A stretch of 64,000 nucleotides of DNA from Paraburkholderia diazotrophica (GTDB lineage: Bacteria > Pseudomonadota > Gammaproteobacteria > Burkholderiales > Burkholderiaceae): the NCBI RefSeq assembly GCF_900108945.1, contig NZ_FNYE01000030.1, positions 1-64,000 of the forward strand, given 5' to 3'. Below, piece after piece: positions 51,247 through 59,488 of the stretch (position 1 is its first letter; the number at the start of each line of letters is the position of its first letter). A program made the position numbers and the translations under genes. A model generated the notes under the pieces. The model did no database searches. It worked only from the letters and a program-made list of their open reading frames with translations, and was not told the DNA's origin.

Positions 51247-53637
51247 CTATTCGGAAAGTGCATTCGCCTGAATCGAATTCACCGTTTTGGCGGCATCGTG
51301 CATCGACGTGCCGACGCTATCGACAGCGCAGTTTTCCGGCAGATAGACGATAGTCTGGAACTGGCGGAAGTCCGCACCCGTGCGCTCGTCGGTGAAGCGC
51401 AATTCGATGCGGCCGCCTTCGCGCCGGATGAAATCGCGCACCGCATCCATGCCGACGCCACGACCTGAGACTTCCGTCACGTTTTGCGCCGTCGAGAAGC
51501 CGGGCCGGAAAATGAACTCCGCCACGGCTTCGTCGCTCAACTGCGTATCGGGCTGGAGCCAGCCTCGCTCGGCGGCAATGCCGCGAATGCGCGACATTGC
51601 GAGGCCGCGTCCATCGTCGCTCAACGTGATCTGTAACGCCCCTTCCGCGACGCCCACTTCGATGTCGATCACGCCGCCCTCGGGCTTGCCGAGCGCCACG
51701 CGCTGCGCCTCCGTTTCGATGCCGTGGTCGACGGAATTGCGCAGCAGGTGCATGAAGATATTCTTGAGCGCGCTGCCTGCCTGCGAACGTACGCGATAAC
51801 CGTTATCGTCGATGCGCACGGTCGGCGCGGACTTGCCGAGTTCCGTCGCAAGCGAAGGCAGCGATTCCAGCACGCCCGCGAGTGCATCTTCGAGCTTCTC
51901 CGTGCCCAGCAGACGCAAGGTTCTGCGCACCGCGTCGCGCGCCGTCAGCAGATCGCGCACATCAGCGGGATTCGCCGCATCGAGCAGACGAAGGCTTTCC
52001 TGAATGTGTTCGCTGTCGACCATCAGATAGCGCTCGACGCTGCTGCGGCGACCCGCATTGCGGCGGCCGAGGCTCACCTCATTGATCGTCGCGTAGTGCT
52101 GCAGCGCCTCTTTCACGCGCGCGAGTTCGACGATCAGTTGCTCCTGGTCCCACTCGTGCGCGGTTTCGGGACGGCGCAGCGCGTCGTAACGCTGCTCCGT
52201 CTCGTGCACGATGCTCGTCAGATGCTGAAGGCTATAGGTCCGCGCATTGCCCTTGATCGTGTGCATGTTTCGGAACAGCTCCGCGACGGCCGGGCCGTCC
52301 GCCTGCGCGTGCTGGCGAATGATGCGTTCGTTCTCGTTGATGAAGCCCGTTGCGCTTTCGACGAAATGATGGAACTTCTCTTCGCTCACCGCGAGAATCT
52401 CGCCGATCATTTCAAGGCGACGCTTCTGCTCGCCCGCTTCGGCGGCAAGCTGGCGCAACTCCGTCACATCGCGCACACACAGCATCAGGCGCATCACGGT
52501 GTCGCTTTCGTCGGTGATCGCGGACCAGCTCAAATCGAGCGTCTTTACGCGGCCATCGGGCATCTTGCGCGTCAGTTCGTTGACGAGCAGATGCTGGTTG
52601 AACTCGAAGTTGATGCTGTCTTCGCCGATGCACGCCTCGACGGCCGCTTCGACTTGCGACACCGTATCGGCGCCGAGTTCGCTGTCGCCGAACACGAGGT
52701 CCATCAACGGACGGCCCGCAATATCCTTCGTTTCGAAGATTGCTTCGAGATACGCCGAGTACTCGGCGTGAATCACGGCGCCTTCTACGACAGTCAGAAT
52801 GCCCTGCTGCATGTTCTGCAACATCGCCTGAATGTCGGCCGTCTTCTGCTTCAGTTGCGCGGAGCTTTGCTGGATCTTTTCGATCATGCCGTTGAACGCG
52901 ACGATCGAATGGCCGATCTCGTCCATGCGGCCCACGGGTACGCGTCGCGTGAAATCCTGGCTCGATGCGATCTCGCTCATCATCGACTGCATGCGCGAAA
53001 GCGGCCGCGTGATCTGACGGTACAGCAGCAGGCCGATTATCACGAGCACGAGGATGGCTGCGCCCGCTGCGCCCGCGATGGCCGTCGTCGTCGTGGCGAG
53101 GCCTTCATTCAGCGTGTCGATCGCGTCATCCTTCTGGCGGTTTTTCTCGATGCGCAGCGTTTCGACGATGCCTTCCAGTTCGTCGCGATACTGCGCGACA
53201 TTGGCGAACAGATACGCCTGCGCGAGATCGTTCTTCCCGTCCGCCTTCATTCTGGCGGTGTCGTTGATCGCCGCGAAGTAGTTCGCGAGGCTGTCGCGCG
53301 CCTGCGTGACAAGCCCTTCCTGCGCGTGGCTCGCTGCGGCTTTCGCCTGCACGTCGAGTGCTTCGCGCAACGACTTCTCTTTGGTGGCCAGTTCCTTTTG
53401 CGCCTGCTCGACCATATTTGCATCGGGCGCGTAGACGAGCGTCATCGTCGCGAGCTGGACGTCCTTGACCTGCGAAACGAGGTCGGCGGAAGCGAGCGCG
53501 CTCGGCACGACGCCCTGCGTCACTTGCCGGACGTCTGCAGCGCTGCCGCGTGTCTGATAGACGGCGTATCCGCCGATTGCCGACAAGGCAACCAGCATCG
53601 ACACCACGAGTAGAGTGATGCGGTGACGGATGGTCAT
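51247..53637 (-). CDS. Membrane-anchored CheA-like histidine kinase with receptor-type sensor
   Basis: A 796-residue hybrid. N-terminal membrane segment at about 8-27; a 4-helix-bundle MCP-type sensor, about 30-185; second membrane segment, about 186-206; HAMP, about 207-260; PAS-like, about 265-395; HPt domain with phospho-His459 in MHTIKGNART; and a CheA-type ATPase with N634 (LLRNSVDHGIE), DDGRGL and GRGVGMDAV. No CheA P2 and no CheW-like P5 domain are visible, and the dimerisation segment is short. It therefore looks like a receptor and CheA fused, able to signal without CheW. It heads the operon with receptor-like, CheX-like and CheY genes. Confidence 0.88.
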   Translation of the reverse strand: MTIRHRITLLVVSMLVALSAIGGYAVYQTRGSAADVRQVTQGVVPSALASADLVSQVKDVQLATMTLVYAPDANMVEQAQKELATKEKSLREALDVQAKAAASHAQEGLVTQARDSLANYFAAINDTARMKADGKNDLAQAYLFANVAQYRDELEGIVETLRIEKNRQKDDAIDTLNEGLATTTTAIAGAAGAAILVLVIIGLLLYRQITRPLSRMQSMMSEIASSQDFTRRVPVGRMDEIGHSIVAFNGMIEKIQQSSAQLKQKTADIQAMLQNMQQGILTVVEGAVIHAEYSAYLEAIFETKDIAGRPLMDLVFGDSELGADTVSQVEAAVEACIGEDSINFEFNQHLLVNELTRKMPDGRVKTLDLSWSAITDESDTVMRLMLCVRDVTELRQLAAEAGEQKRRLEMIGEILAVSEEKFHHFVESATGFINENERIIRQHAQADGPAVAELFRNMHTIKGNARTYSLQHLTSIVHETEQRYDALRRPETAHEWDQEQLIVELARVKEALQHYATINEVSLGRRNAGRRSSVERYLMVDSEHIQESLRLLDAANPADVRDLLTARDAVRRTLRLLGTEKLEDALAGVLESLPSLATELGKSAPTVRIDDNGYRVRSQAGSALKNIFMHLLRNSVDHGIETEAQRVALGKPEGGVIDIEVGVAEGALQITLSDDGRGLAMSRIRGIAAERGWLQPDTQLSDEAVAEFIFRPGFSTAQNVTEVSGRGVGMDAVRDFIRREGGRIELRFTDERTGADFRQFQTIVYLPENCAVDSVGTSMHDAAKTVNSIQANALSE

Positions 53638-53876
53638 TTGCGGTATTCCCCGAGGTCTTGCACTGCGCTGCGCAGCGCTGCCCGTTCTGATTTATCCATT
53701 TGACGGGCGACGCGATTATCGTCGGTGGCTCATGACGAAGCTGTGACCAGACGAATTGTTTCGCGGGCTAAAAAACGCAATACAACATGTGCGCGAATCG
53801 ATCTAAAGTTCTCGCATTCGTCGCCGTTAACACGAACGCTATTTCGCTGGCGCAAACGTTTTGCGTACCATCTGGC

Positions 53877-54779
53877 TCAACCCGTCACGAATGGCTGTGA
53901 AGCGCGCTCGTTACCGCTCGCATTGAGCCGCTCGTATTCGGCAATCAGTTGCGCGCCGAACAGCATCAACGTCGCGAGCGCTTCGAAGCTGAACAGCACG
54001 ACGATAGCCGTCGTCAGCGAGCCATAGACGACGCTCACTTGCGATAGCGTCGCGAAGTACCACACCAGCACACGCCGCGTGATCTCCCACAGCACGGCAG
54101 CCGCCACCGCGCCGACGAACGCATGCCACGGCGTCGTGCGTCCAGCGGGTATCACCAGATAGATGGCCGCGAGCACGAAGATCTCGCCGGCAAGACCGAG
54201 CAGATAAAGCACGACACGCGTCGCGCCCGTCAGCGATATCGTGTGGTCGAGCAATACGACGCTGTCGCTCGCAACGGCGCGAAGTCCACTCGACACGAAC
54301 GTCACGAGCAGCACGCCGACGCCGAGCGACAGGCTGAACAGATACGGCAGGATCGCCGACAGCAGAAAGTGCCTGCGCCGTATCGCGACGCGATGCACGA
54401 AGATGATCGACAGCGCATTTTCGAGCACCGTGAATGCGAGCGAGCTGAAGAAGATCATCGTGACGACGAGGAACCAGCCGATCACCGCCCGATGCGCAAG
54501 GAAATTGGCGAGCTCCTGCACGATCGCTTTCGATTGCCCCGGCACCAGCCATTCGAGCAGATGCGCGAGCGTATCGAGCAGCAGCTGCTGGCCGACGAAA
54601 TGACTGAACGCGATCGCGACGAGTATCAGCAACGGCACGATGGACAGCAGCGCATAGTAGGCAATCGCGCCCGCGAGCAGCAGTCCCTGGTTCTTGCGGA
54701 ATGCCTTGAACACCTGCAACGCGAACTGCGCGGGATGCTTCGCGACGTAATGCAGCGCGCGATTGCGCATCGTCTTCAC
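53877..54779 (-). CDS. YihY/BrkB (UPF0761) family membrane protein
   Basis: A 300-residue inner-membrane protein with six hydrophobic segments. Family motifs are NQGLLLAGAIAYYALLSIVPLL, then VYGSLTTAIVVLFSFE at the end. The former RNase BN assignment of this family is wrong; its role is unclear, perhaps transport. The GTG at 54779 has a GGAGG site 5 bases upstream and is preferred over the ATG at 54770 and the longer frame. It is a single gene, divergent from the sugar importer. Confidence 0.87.
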   Translation of the reverse strand: MKTMRNRALHYVAKHPAQFALQVFKAFRKNQGLLLAGAIAYYALLSIVPLLILVAIAFSHFVGQQLLLDTLAHLLEWLVPGQSKAIVQELANFLAHRAVIGWFLVVTMIFFSSLAFTVLENALSIIFVHRVAIRRRHFLLSAILPYLFSLSLGVGVLLVTFVSSGLRAVASDSVVLLDHTISLTGATRVVLYLLGLAGEIFVLAAIYLVIPAGRTTPWHAFVGAVAAAVLWEITRRVLVWYFATLSQVSVVYGSLTTAIVVLFSFEALATLMLFGAQLIAEYERLNASGNERASQPFVTG

Positions 54780-55221
54780 GTTCGCCTCCGCCTGTCGCGC
54801 GCGTGTCAGCGCCCTCGCCCGAACGGCAGCAAACAATGGTCCCGGCAATGATAAAAGGCATCGATTTTCCGAGCATTTGCTCACCAAAAGAACAAATGAA
54901 CCTAACTCGCGGAGCGCGAGACTCCTGATTTACCCCTATCTGCCAAGCACGTCGCCGCCCTGCTTTACGGCCCGCAAGAGCTTGTCCAGCAAGGCTTTGA
55001 GCATCGCCGCCCGCCTCGTTCGCGTCGCGCCGCATCAAAACTCGCTTCTTGATTTTTGCGAAGGTGGCTGCTGTACTAACTAAAACAACTTGATTTAGTA
55101 AGGCCCGCGTCACCGTCGATCCATTGCACGGCGGCGGGCGACAAAAGGTGCGATCAGTGCCGCGAAAGCCGTCGAACCAATCGCTGTTCACAACGTCGTC
55201 AAACATCCGGAGGAGCGTCCC
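54780..55221. other. Divergent intergenic region between YihY-like and frcB-like genes, about 440 bases
   Basis: It is AT-richer around 54880-55100. It holds the inverted repeat at 55074-55100 and the ribosome site for the binding protein. No gene seen. Confidence 0.5.
55074..55100. promoter_or_regulatory. Putative ROK-repressor operator before the sugar importer
   Basis: Imperfect palindrome with outer arms TACTAA and TTAGTA; 9 of 11 positions match when the arms are extended. It lies 120-150 bases before the binding-protein start. Confidence 0.5.
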
Positions 55222-56250
55222 ATGAACCCGAATTCCCGCAGGCCGTTGCACCGCGCGTCCCACATGCAGCCCGTCGTCAAGGGCATTGCCGCAGCGTGCG
55301 TCGTGGCGTCGGCGCTGTGGTGCGCGAGCGCGAGTCTCGCGGCCGATCAGACCGTCGTCGGCCTGATCACGAAGACCGATACCAATCCGTTCTTCGTCAA
55401 GATGAAGCAAGGCGCGGAAGCCACCGCGCAGAAAGACGGCGCGAAGCTGATTACGGCGGCCGGCAAGTTCGACGGCGACAATGCCGCGCAGGTCACGGCC
55501 ATCGAGAACATGCTGACCGCGGGCGCGAAAGCGATCCTCATCACGCCGAGCGACACGAAGGCGATCGTGCCGAGCATCAAGAAGGCGCGCGCAGCGGGCG
55601 CGCTCGTGATCGCGCTCGATACGCCGACCGATCCGCAGGACGCCACCGACGCCCTCTTCGCCACCGACAACTTCAAGGCAGGCGTGCTGATCGGCGAATA
55701 CGCGAAGGCCGCGCTCGCCGGCAAGCCCGCGAAGATCGCGACGCTCGATCTCGCGCCCGGCGTCTCCGTCGGCGTGCTGCGACATAACGGCTTTCTGAAG
55801 GGCTTCGGCATCAAGGAAGGCGATCCGTCGATCGTCTGCAGCCAGGACACGCGTGGCGATCAGGCGAAAGGCCAGACAGCGATGGAAAACTGCCTGCAGA
55901 AGGCACCCGACATCAACGTCGTCTACACGATCAACGAACCGGCCGCAGCGGGCGCGTATCGCGCGCTGAAGAATGCGGGCAAGGAAAAGAGCGTGATGAT
56001 CGTGTCGATCGACGGCGGCTGCGAAGGCGTGCGCAACGTGAAGGCAGGCGAGCTTGCCGCGACGTCGCAGCAGTATCCGCTGAAGATGGCCTCGCTCGGC
56101 GTCGAAGCAGGCGTCGAGTACGCGAAGTCTGGCAAGAAAGCGTCTGGCTATCACGACACGGGCGTGACGCTCATCACCGACAAGGCGCAAAACGGCGTGG
56201 ACAGCAAGGACACGAAGTTCGGCCTCGACAACTGTTGGGGCAACAAGTAA
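55222..56250 (+). CDS. frcB: Sugar ABC transporter periplasmic binding protein, FrcB-like
   Basis: A 342-residue type 1 periplasmic binding protein. The signal peptide extends to about residue 41 (ASASLAA/DQTVVGLI). The core TNPFFVKMKQGAEATAQKDGAKL and VYTINEPAAAGAYRAL match ribose/fructose-binding proteins. A GGAGGAG site precedes the ATG. It is the first gene of a set with permease, ATPase and a ROK regulator, the layout of rhizobial fructose uptake (frcBCA with frcR). Fructose is likely but ribose or mannose is possible. Confidence 0.88.
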   Translation: MNPNSRRPLHRASHMQPVVKGIAAACVVASALWCASASLAADQTVVGLITKTDTNPFFVKMKQGAEATAQKDGAKLITAAGKFDGDNAAQVTAIENMLTAGAKAILITPSDTKAIVPSIKKARAAGALVIALDTPTDPQDATDALFATDNFKAGVLIGEYAKAALAGKPAKIATLDLAPGVSVGVLRHNGFLKGFGIKEGDPSIVCSQDTRGDQAKGQTAMENCLQKAPDINVVYTINEPAAAGAYRALKNAGKEKSVMIVSIDGGCEGVRNVKAGELAATSQQYPLKMASLGVEAGVEYAKSGKKASGYHDTGVTLITDKAQNGVDSKDTKFGLDNCWGNK

Positions 56251-56400
56251 CGGCGCAACTTGAATAGTAGTCACCGGGCAGCAACGGAGATGCGCAAGGT
56301 GCGCATCTCCGCGAGTTCTCCAGCGTGAGCGCGGCGGGTTCCATTGCGCTGCATGAAACCCGCCGCACGCAGATCACGCATCGTTTCGAGGAAACACATC

Positions 56401-57390
56401 ATGTCGACTCCCACCGTCCCCGCTCAAAGCCACCGCCGGTTCGCGGATCATATGCCGACGCTCGCCGAGGCCGGTCCGTTGATCGCACTCGTGCTCGCGT
56501 GCATCTTCTTCATCTCGCAGAGCAGCCGCTTCCTGTCGTTCCAGAACCTGTCGCTGATCCTGCAGCAGACGATGGTCGTCGCCGTCATTGCGATCGGACA
56601 GACATTAATCGTGCTGACAGGCGGCATCGATCTGTCGTGCGGGATGGTGATGGCTTTCGGCTCGATCGTGATGACCAAGTTCGCCGTCGTGATGGGCGTG
56701 CCGCCCGCGATCGCGATCCTGTGCGGCGTCGGCGCGAGCACGCTGTTCGGATTGCTCAACGGCGTGCTGATTACGCGCATCAAGCTGCCCGCGTTCATCG
56801 TCACGCTGGGCACGCTGAATATCGCCTTCGCAGCCACGCAGATCTATTCGAACGCCGAGAGCGTGTCGAATCTGCCCGACGCGATCATGTTCTTCGGCAG
56901 CACGTTCAGCGTCGGTCCCGCGACGGTCACGTACGGCACCGTCCTCGCGCTGCTGATGTATCTCGCGACGTGGTTCGTGCTGCGCGACACCGTGCCCGGC
57001 CGCCATCTCTACGCGCTCGGCAACAACCCGGAAGCGGCGCGCCTGATGGGCCTTTCCGCGCAGCGCATCCTGATCACGGTCTACACGCTGTCGGGCGCGA
57101 TCTACGGCATTGCCGCGCTGCTCTCCGTCGCACGCACGGGCGTCGGCGATCCGCAAGCGGGCCAGACGGAGAACCTCGACAGCATCACGGCCGTCGTGCT
57201 GGGCGGCACGAGCCTCTTCGGCGGACGCGGCTCGATTGCGGGCACGCTGCTGGGCGCGCTGATCGTCGGCGTGTTCCGCAATGGCTTGACGCTGATGGGC
57301 GTGTCGTCGGTGTACCAGGTGCTGATCACCGGCATTCTCGTGATTCTCGCCGTCGCCGCCGACAAGCTGTCGCGCCGTGGCGCACGTTGA
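56401..57390 (+). CDS. frcC: Sugar ABC transporter permease, FrcC-like
   Basis: A 329-residue permease of the ribose/fructose (BPD_transp_2) type, with about eight to ten membrane segments and motifs GQTLIVLTGGIDLSCGMVMAF and GGTSLFGGRGSIAGTLLGALI. The frame is open upstream, but MSTPTVPAQSH with a GAGGAAA site is the start. A homodimer would form the channel with FrcA. It lies 150 bases after frcB. Confidence 0.88.
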   Translation: MSTPTVPAQSHRRFADHMPTLAEAGPLIALVLACIFFISQSSRFLSFQNLSLILQQTMVVAVIAIGQTLIVLTGGIDLSCGMVMAFGSIVMTKFAVVMGVPPAIAILCGVGASTLFGLLNGVLITRIKLPAFIVTLGTLNIAFAATQIYSNAESVSNLPDAIMFFGSTFSVGPATVTYGTVLALLMYLATWFVLRDTVPGRHLYALGNNPEAARLMGLSAQRILITVYTLSGAIYGIAALLSVARTGVGDPQAGQTENLDSITAVVLGGTSLFGGRGSIAGTLLGALIVGVFRNGLTLMGVSSVYQVLITGILVILAVAADKLSRRGAR

Positions 57391-57412
57391 TCGTTATCTG
57401 AAGGAGACTGTC

Positions 57413-58234
57413 ATGTCGGCAACCCCCTCATCCGCCAACACCACCACCCGCGCCGCCAACGGCAAGACCCCCGTTTTGCAGGCGCGCGGCCTGATCAAGC
57501 GCTACGGTCACGTTACCGCGCTCGACGGCTGCGACTTCGAAGTGATGCCCGGCGAAATCATGGCCGTGATCGGCGATAACGGCGCAGGCAAGTCGTCGCT
57601 GATCAAGGCGCTCTCGGGCGCACTCGTGCCCGACGAAGGCGAACTGCTGCTCGACGGCAATCCCGTCAATTTCCGCAGCCCGATCGACGCGCGCCAGCAA
57701 GGCATCGAAACGGTCTACCAGGATCTCGCCGTCGCGCCGGCGATGAGCATCGCCGAGAACCTGTTTCTCGCGCGCGAACTGGTGAAACCGGGCTGGCGCG
57801 GCAAGCTCTTCAAGATGATCGACAAGCGGCGCATGCTCGACGAAGCGACCAACGCGATGAAGGATCTGCAGATCGGCATCCGTTCGATGCGCCAGGCCGT
57901 CGAGACGCTCTCGGGCGGTCAGCGCCAGGGCGTCGCGGTGGCGCGCAGCGCGGCGTTCGCGCGCCACGTCGTGATTCTCGACGAGCCGACGGCCGCGCTC
58001 GGCGTGAAGGAAGGCAACATGGTGCTCGAGCTGATTCGTCGTGTGCGCGAGCGGGGCCTGCCCGTGATCCTGATCAGTCACAACATGCCGCATGTGTTCG
58101 AGATCGCGGATCGCATCCATATCCAGCGGCTCGGACGGCGCGCCGCGCTCGTCAACAAGAACGACATCCACATGTCGGATGCCGTCGCGATCATGACGGG
58201 CGCGAAGCAGGCCGACGTGCGCGCGATCGCATGA
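57413..58234 (+). CDS. frcA: Sugar ABC transporter ATPase, single domain, FrcA-like
   Basis: A 273-residue ATPase with Walker A GDNGAGKSS, signature LSGGQRQGVAVARS and Walker B VVILDEPTAALG. It has one nucleotide-binding domain, unlike RbsA (two), which fits FrcA of fructose uptake. AAGGAG precedes MSATPSSAN. It is only 22 bases after frcC. The start is followed by a Thr/Ala-rich linker. Confidence 0.9.
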   Translation: MSATPSSANTTTRAANGKTPVLQARGLIKRYGHVTALDGCDFEVMPGEIMAVIGDNGAGKSSLIKALSGALVPDEGELLLDGNPVNFRSPIDARQQGIETVYQDLAVAPAMSIAENLFLARELVKPGWRGKLFKMIDKRRMLDEATNAMKDLQIGIRSMRQAVETLSGGQRQGVAVARSAAFARHVVILDEPTAALGVKEGNMVLELIRRVRERGLPVILISHNMPHVFEIADRIHIQRLGRRAALVNKNDIHMSDAVAIMTGAKQADVRAIA

Positions 58235-58237
58235 CGA

Positions 58238-59488
58238 ATGAGCACGAGTAACCAGATACCGTCGATGGATACGGGCACCCGTTCACCGCTGAAGCGCACG
58301 GTCGGATCGAACCAGGTCGGCATGCGGCAGTTCAACGAGCGGATCGTGTTGCAGGCGATCCGCTTGCATGGGCCGCTGCCGAAAGCCGACGTGGGCCGGC
58401 TCACGCGTCTGTCGATGCAGACCGTGTCGATGATCGTCGAGCGTCTGATCGACGACGGCCTGCTCGAAAAACAGGCGCGCGTGCGAGGGCGCATCGGGCA
58501 GCCGTCGGTGCCCATCGCGTTGCGCGCGGAAGGCGCGTACACGATCGGTGTGAAGGTCGGGCGGCGCAGCCTCGACGTGCTCGCGATGGATTTTCTCGGA
58601 CGCGTGTGCTGCCGCGAAGTACAGGAGTACGCGTATCCCGATCCGCGCACGCTCTTCCCCGCGCTCGAGAGCAAGCTCGCGCGCGTGAACGACGTGCTCG
58701 GTGCGCGGCGCGAGAAAGTGGTCGGCATGGGCGTCGCGGCGCCGCTGTGGCTCGGCGGCTGGCGCGACTTTCTCGGCGCGCCACACGAGGCGCTCGACGC
58801 ATGGAACGAGATCGACATCCGTGCGCGCATCGCATCGATGACAGGCCTGCCCGTCGAATTCGCGAAAGACACGACGGCCGCCTGCGCCGCCGAACTCGTG
58901 ATGGGCCAAGGCCGTGGCATCCACAACTTTCTGTATCTGTTCGTCGGCACGTTCATCGGCGGCGGGCTCGTGATCGACGGACGTCTGCACGGCGGTCCGC
59001 ACGACAACGCGGGCGCTGTCGGGTCGATTCCGATCATGGGTGGCAGCGCGCGTCAGCCGGCGCGGCAACTTCTGCATGCGGCATCGGGCTTCGTGCTCGA
59101 AAAGCTGTTCGTCGATGCGGGCGCGCCCGCGACGGCCGCGCACGATCATCGCGCGTTGTCGGCGGACCTGTGGCGCCTCACCGAGCAGTGGCTCGACACC
59201 GCGTGCCCCGCGATCGCCGGCGCGTTGACGAATGCGGCGGCGCTGCTCGATCTCGAAGCGGTCGTGATCGACGGCGAAGTGGACCGGCAACTGGTGCGCG
59301 AAATCATCCGGCGCACGGAACGCGTGCTCGACCGGTTCGAATGGGAAGGCATCGTGCGTCCGCAGTTGCTCGAGGGCACGATCGGCTCGGACGCGCGCGC
59401 GATGGGCGGCGCGATCCTGCCGCTCTACGCGCACTTCGCGCCGATGCACGAACTCTTTTTGAAGCCGGCCACCGACGTCGGCTATTGA
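58238..59488 (+). CDS. frcR: ROK family transcriptional regulator
   Basis: A 416-residue ROK protein with an N-terminal winged HTH (about residues 30-75, PLPKADVGRLTRLSMQTVSMIVERL). The ROK sugar-kinase-like domain has TFIGGGLVIDGRLHGG and NAGAVGSIP. The zinc-binding CxCGxxGC motif of ROK kinases is missing, so it is a regulator without expected kinase activity. It follows frcA by 3 bases. It probably represses the importer in the absence of sugar through the palindrome at 55074-55100. The 3' end overlaps the convergent PBP gene by 7 bases. Confidence 0.9.
   Translation: MSTSNQIPSMDTGTRSPLKRTVGSNQVGMRQFNERIVLQAIRLHGPLPKADVGRLTRLSMQTVSMIVERLIDDGLLEKQARVRGRIGQPSVPIALRAEGAYTIGVKVGRRSLDVLAMDFLGRVCCREVQEYAYPDPRTLFPALESKLARVNDVLGARREKVVGMGVAAPLWLGGWRDFLGAPHEALDAWNEIDIRARIASMTGLPVEFAKDTTAACAAELVMGQGRGIHNFLYLFVGTFIGGGLVIDGRLHGGPHDNAGAVGSIPIMGGSARQPARQLLHAASGFVLEKLFVDAGAPATAAHDHRALSADLWRLTEQWLDTACPAIAGALTNAAALLDLEAVVIDGEVDRQLVREIIRRTERVLDRFEWEGIVRPQLLEGTIGSDARAMGGAILPLYAHFAPMHELFLKPATDVGY

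Noticed and set aside
51724..53613. Long plus-strand ORF antisense to the CheA-like kinase
   Set aside because: High-GC antisense shadow; the kinase frame contains all conserved motifs.
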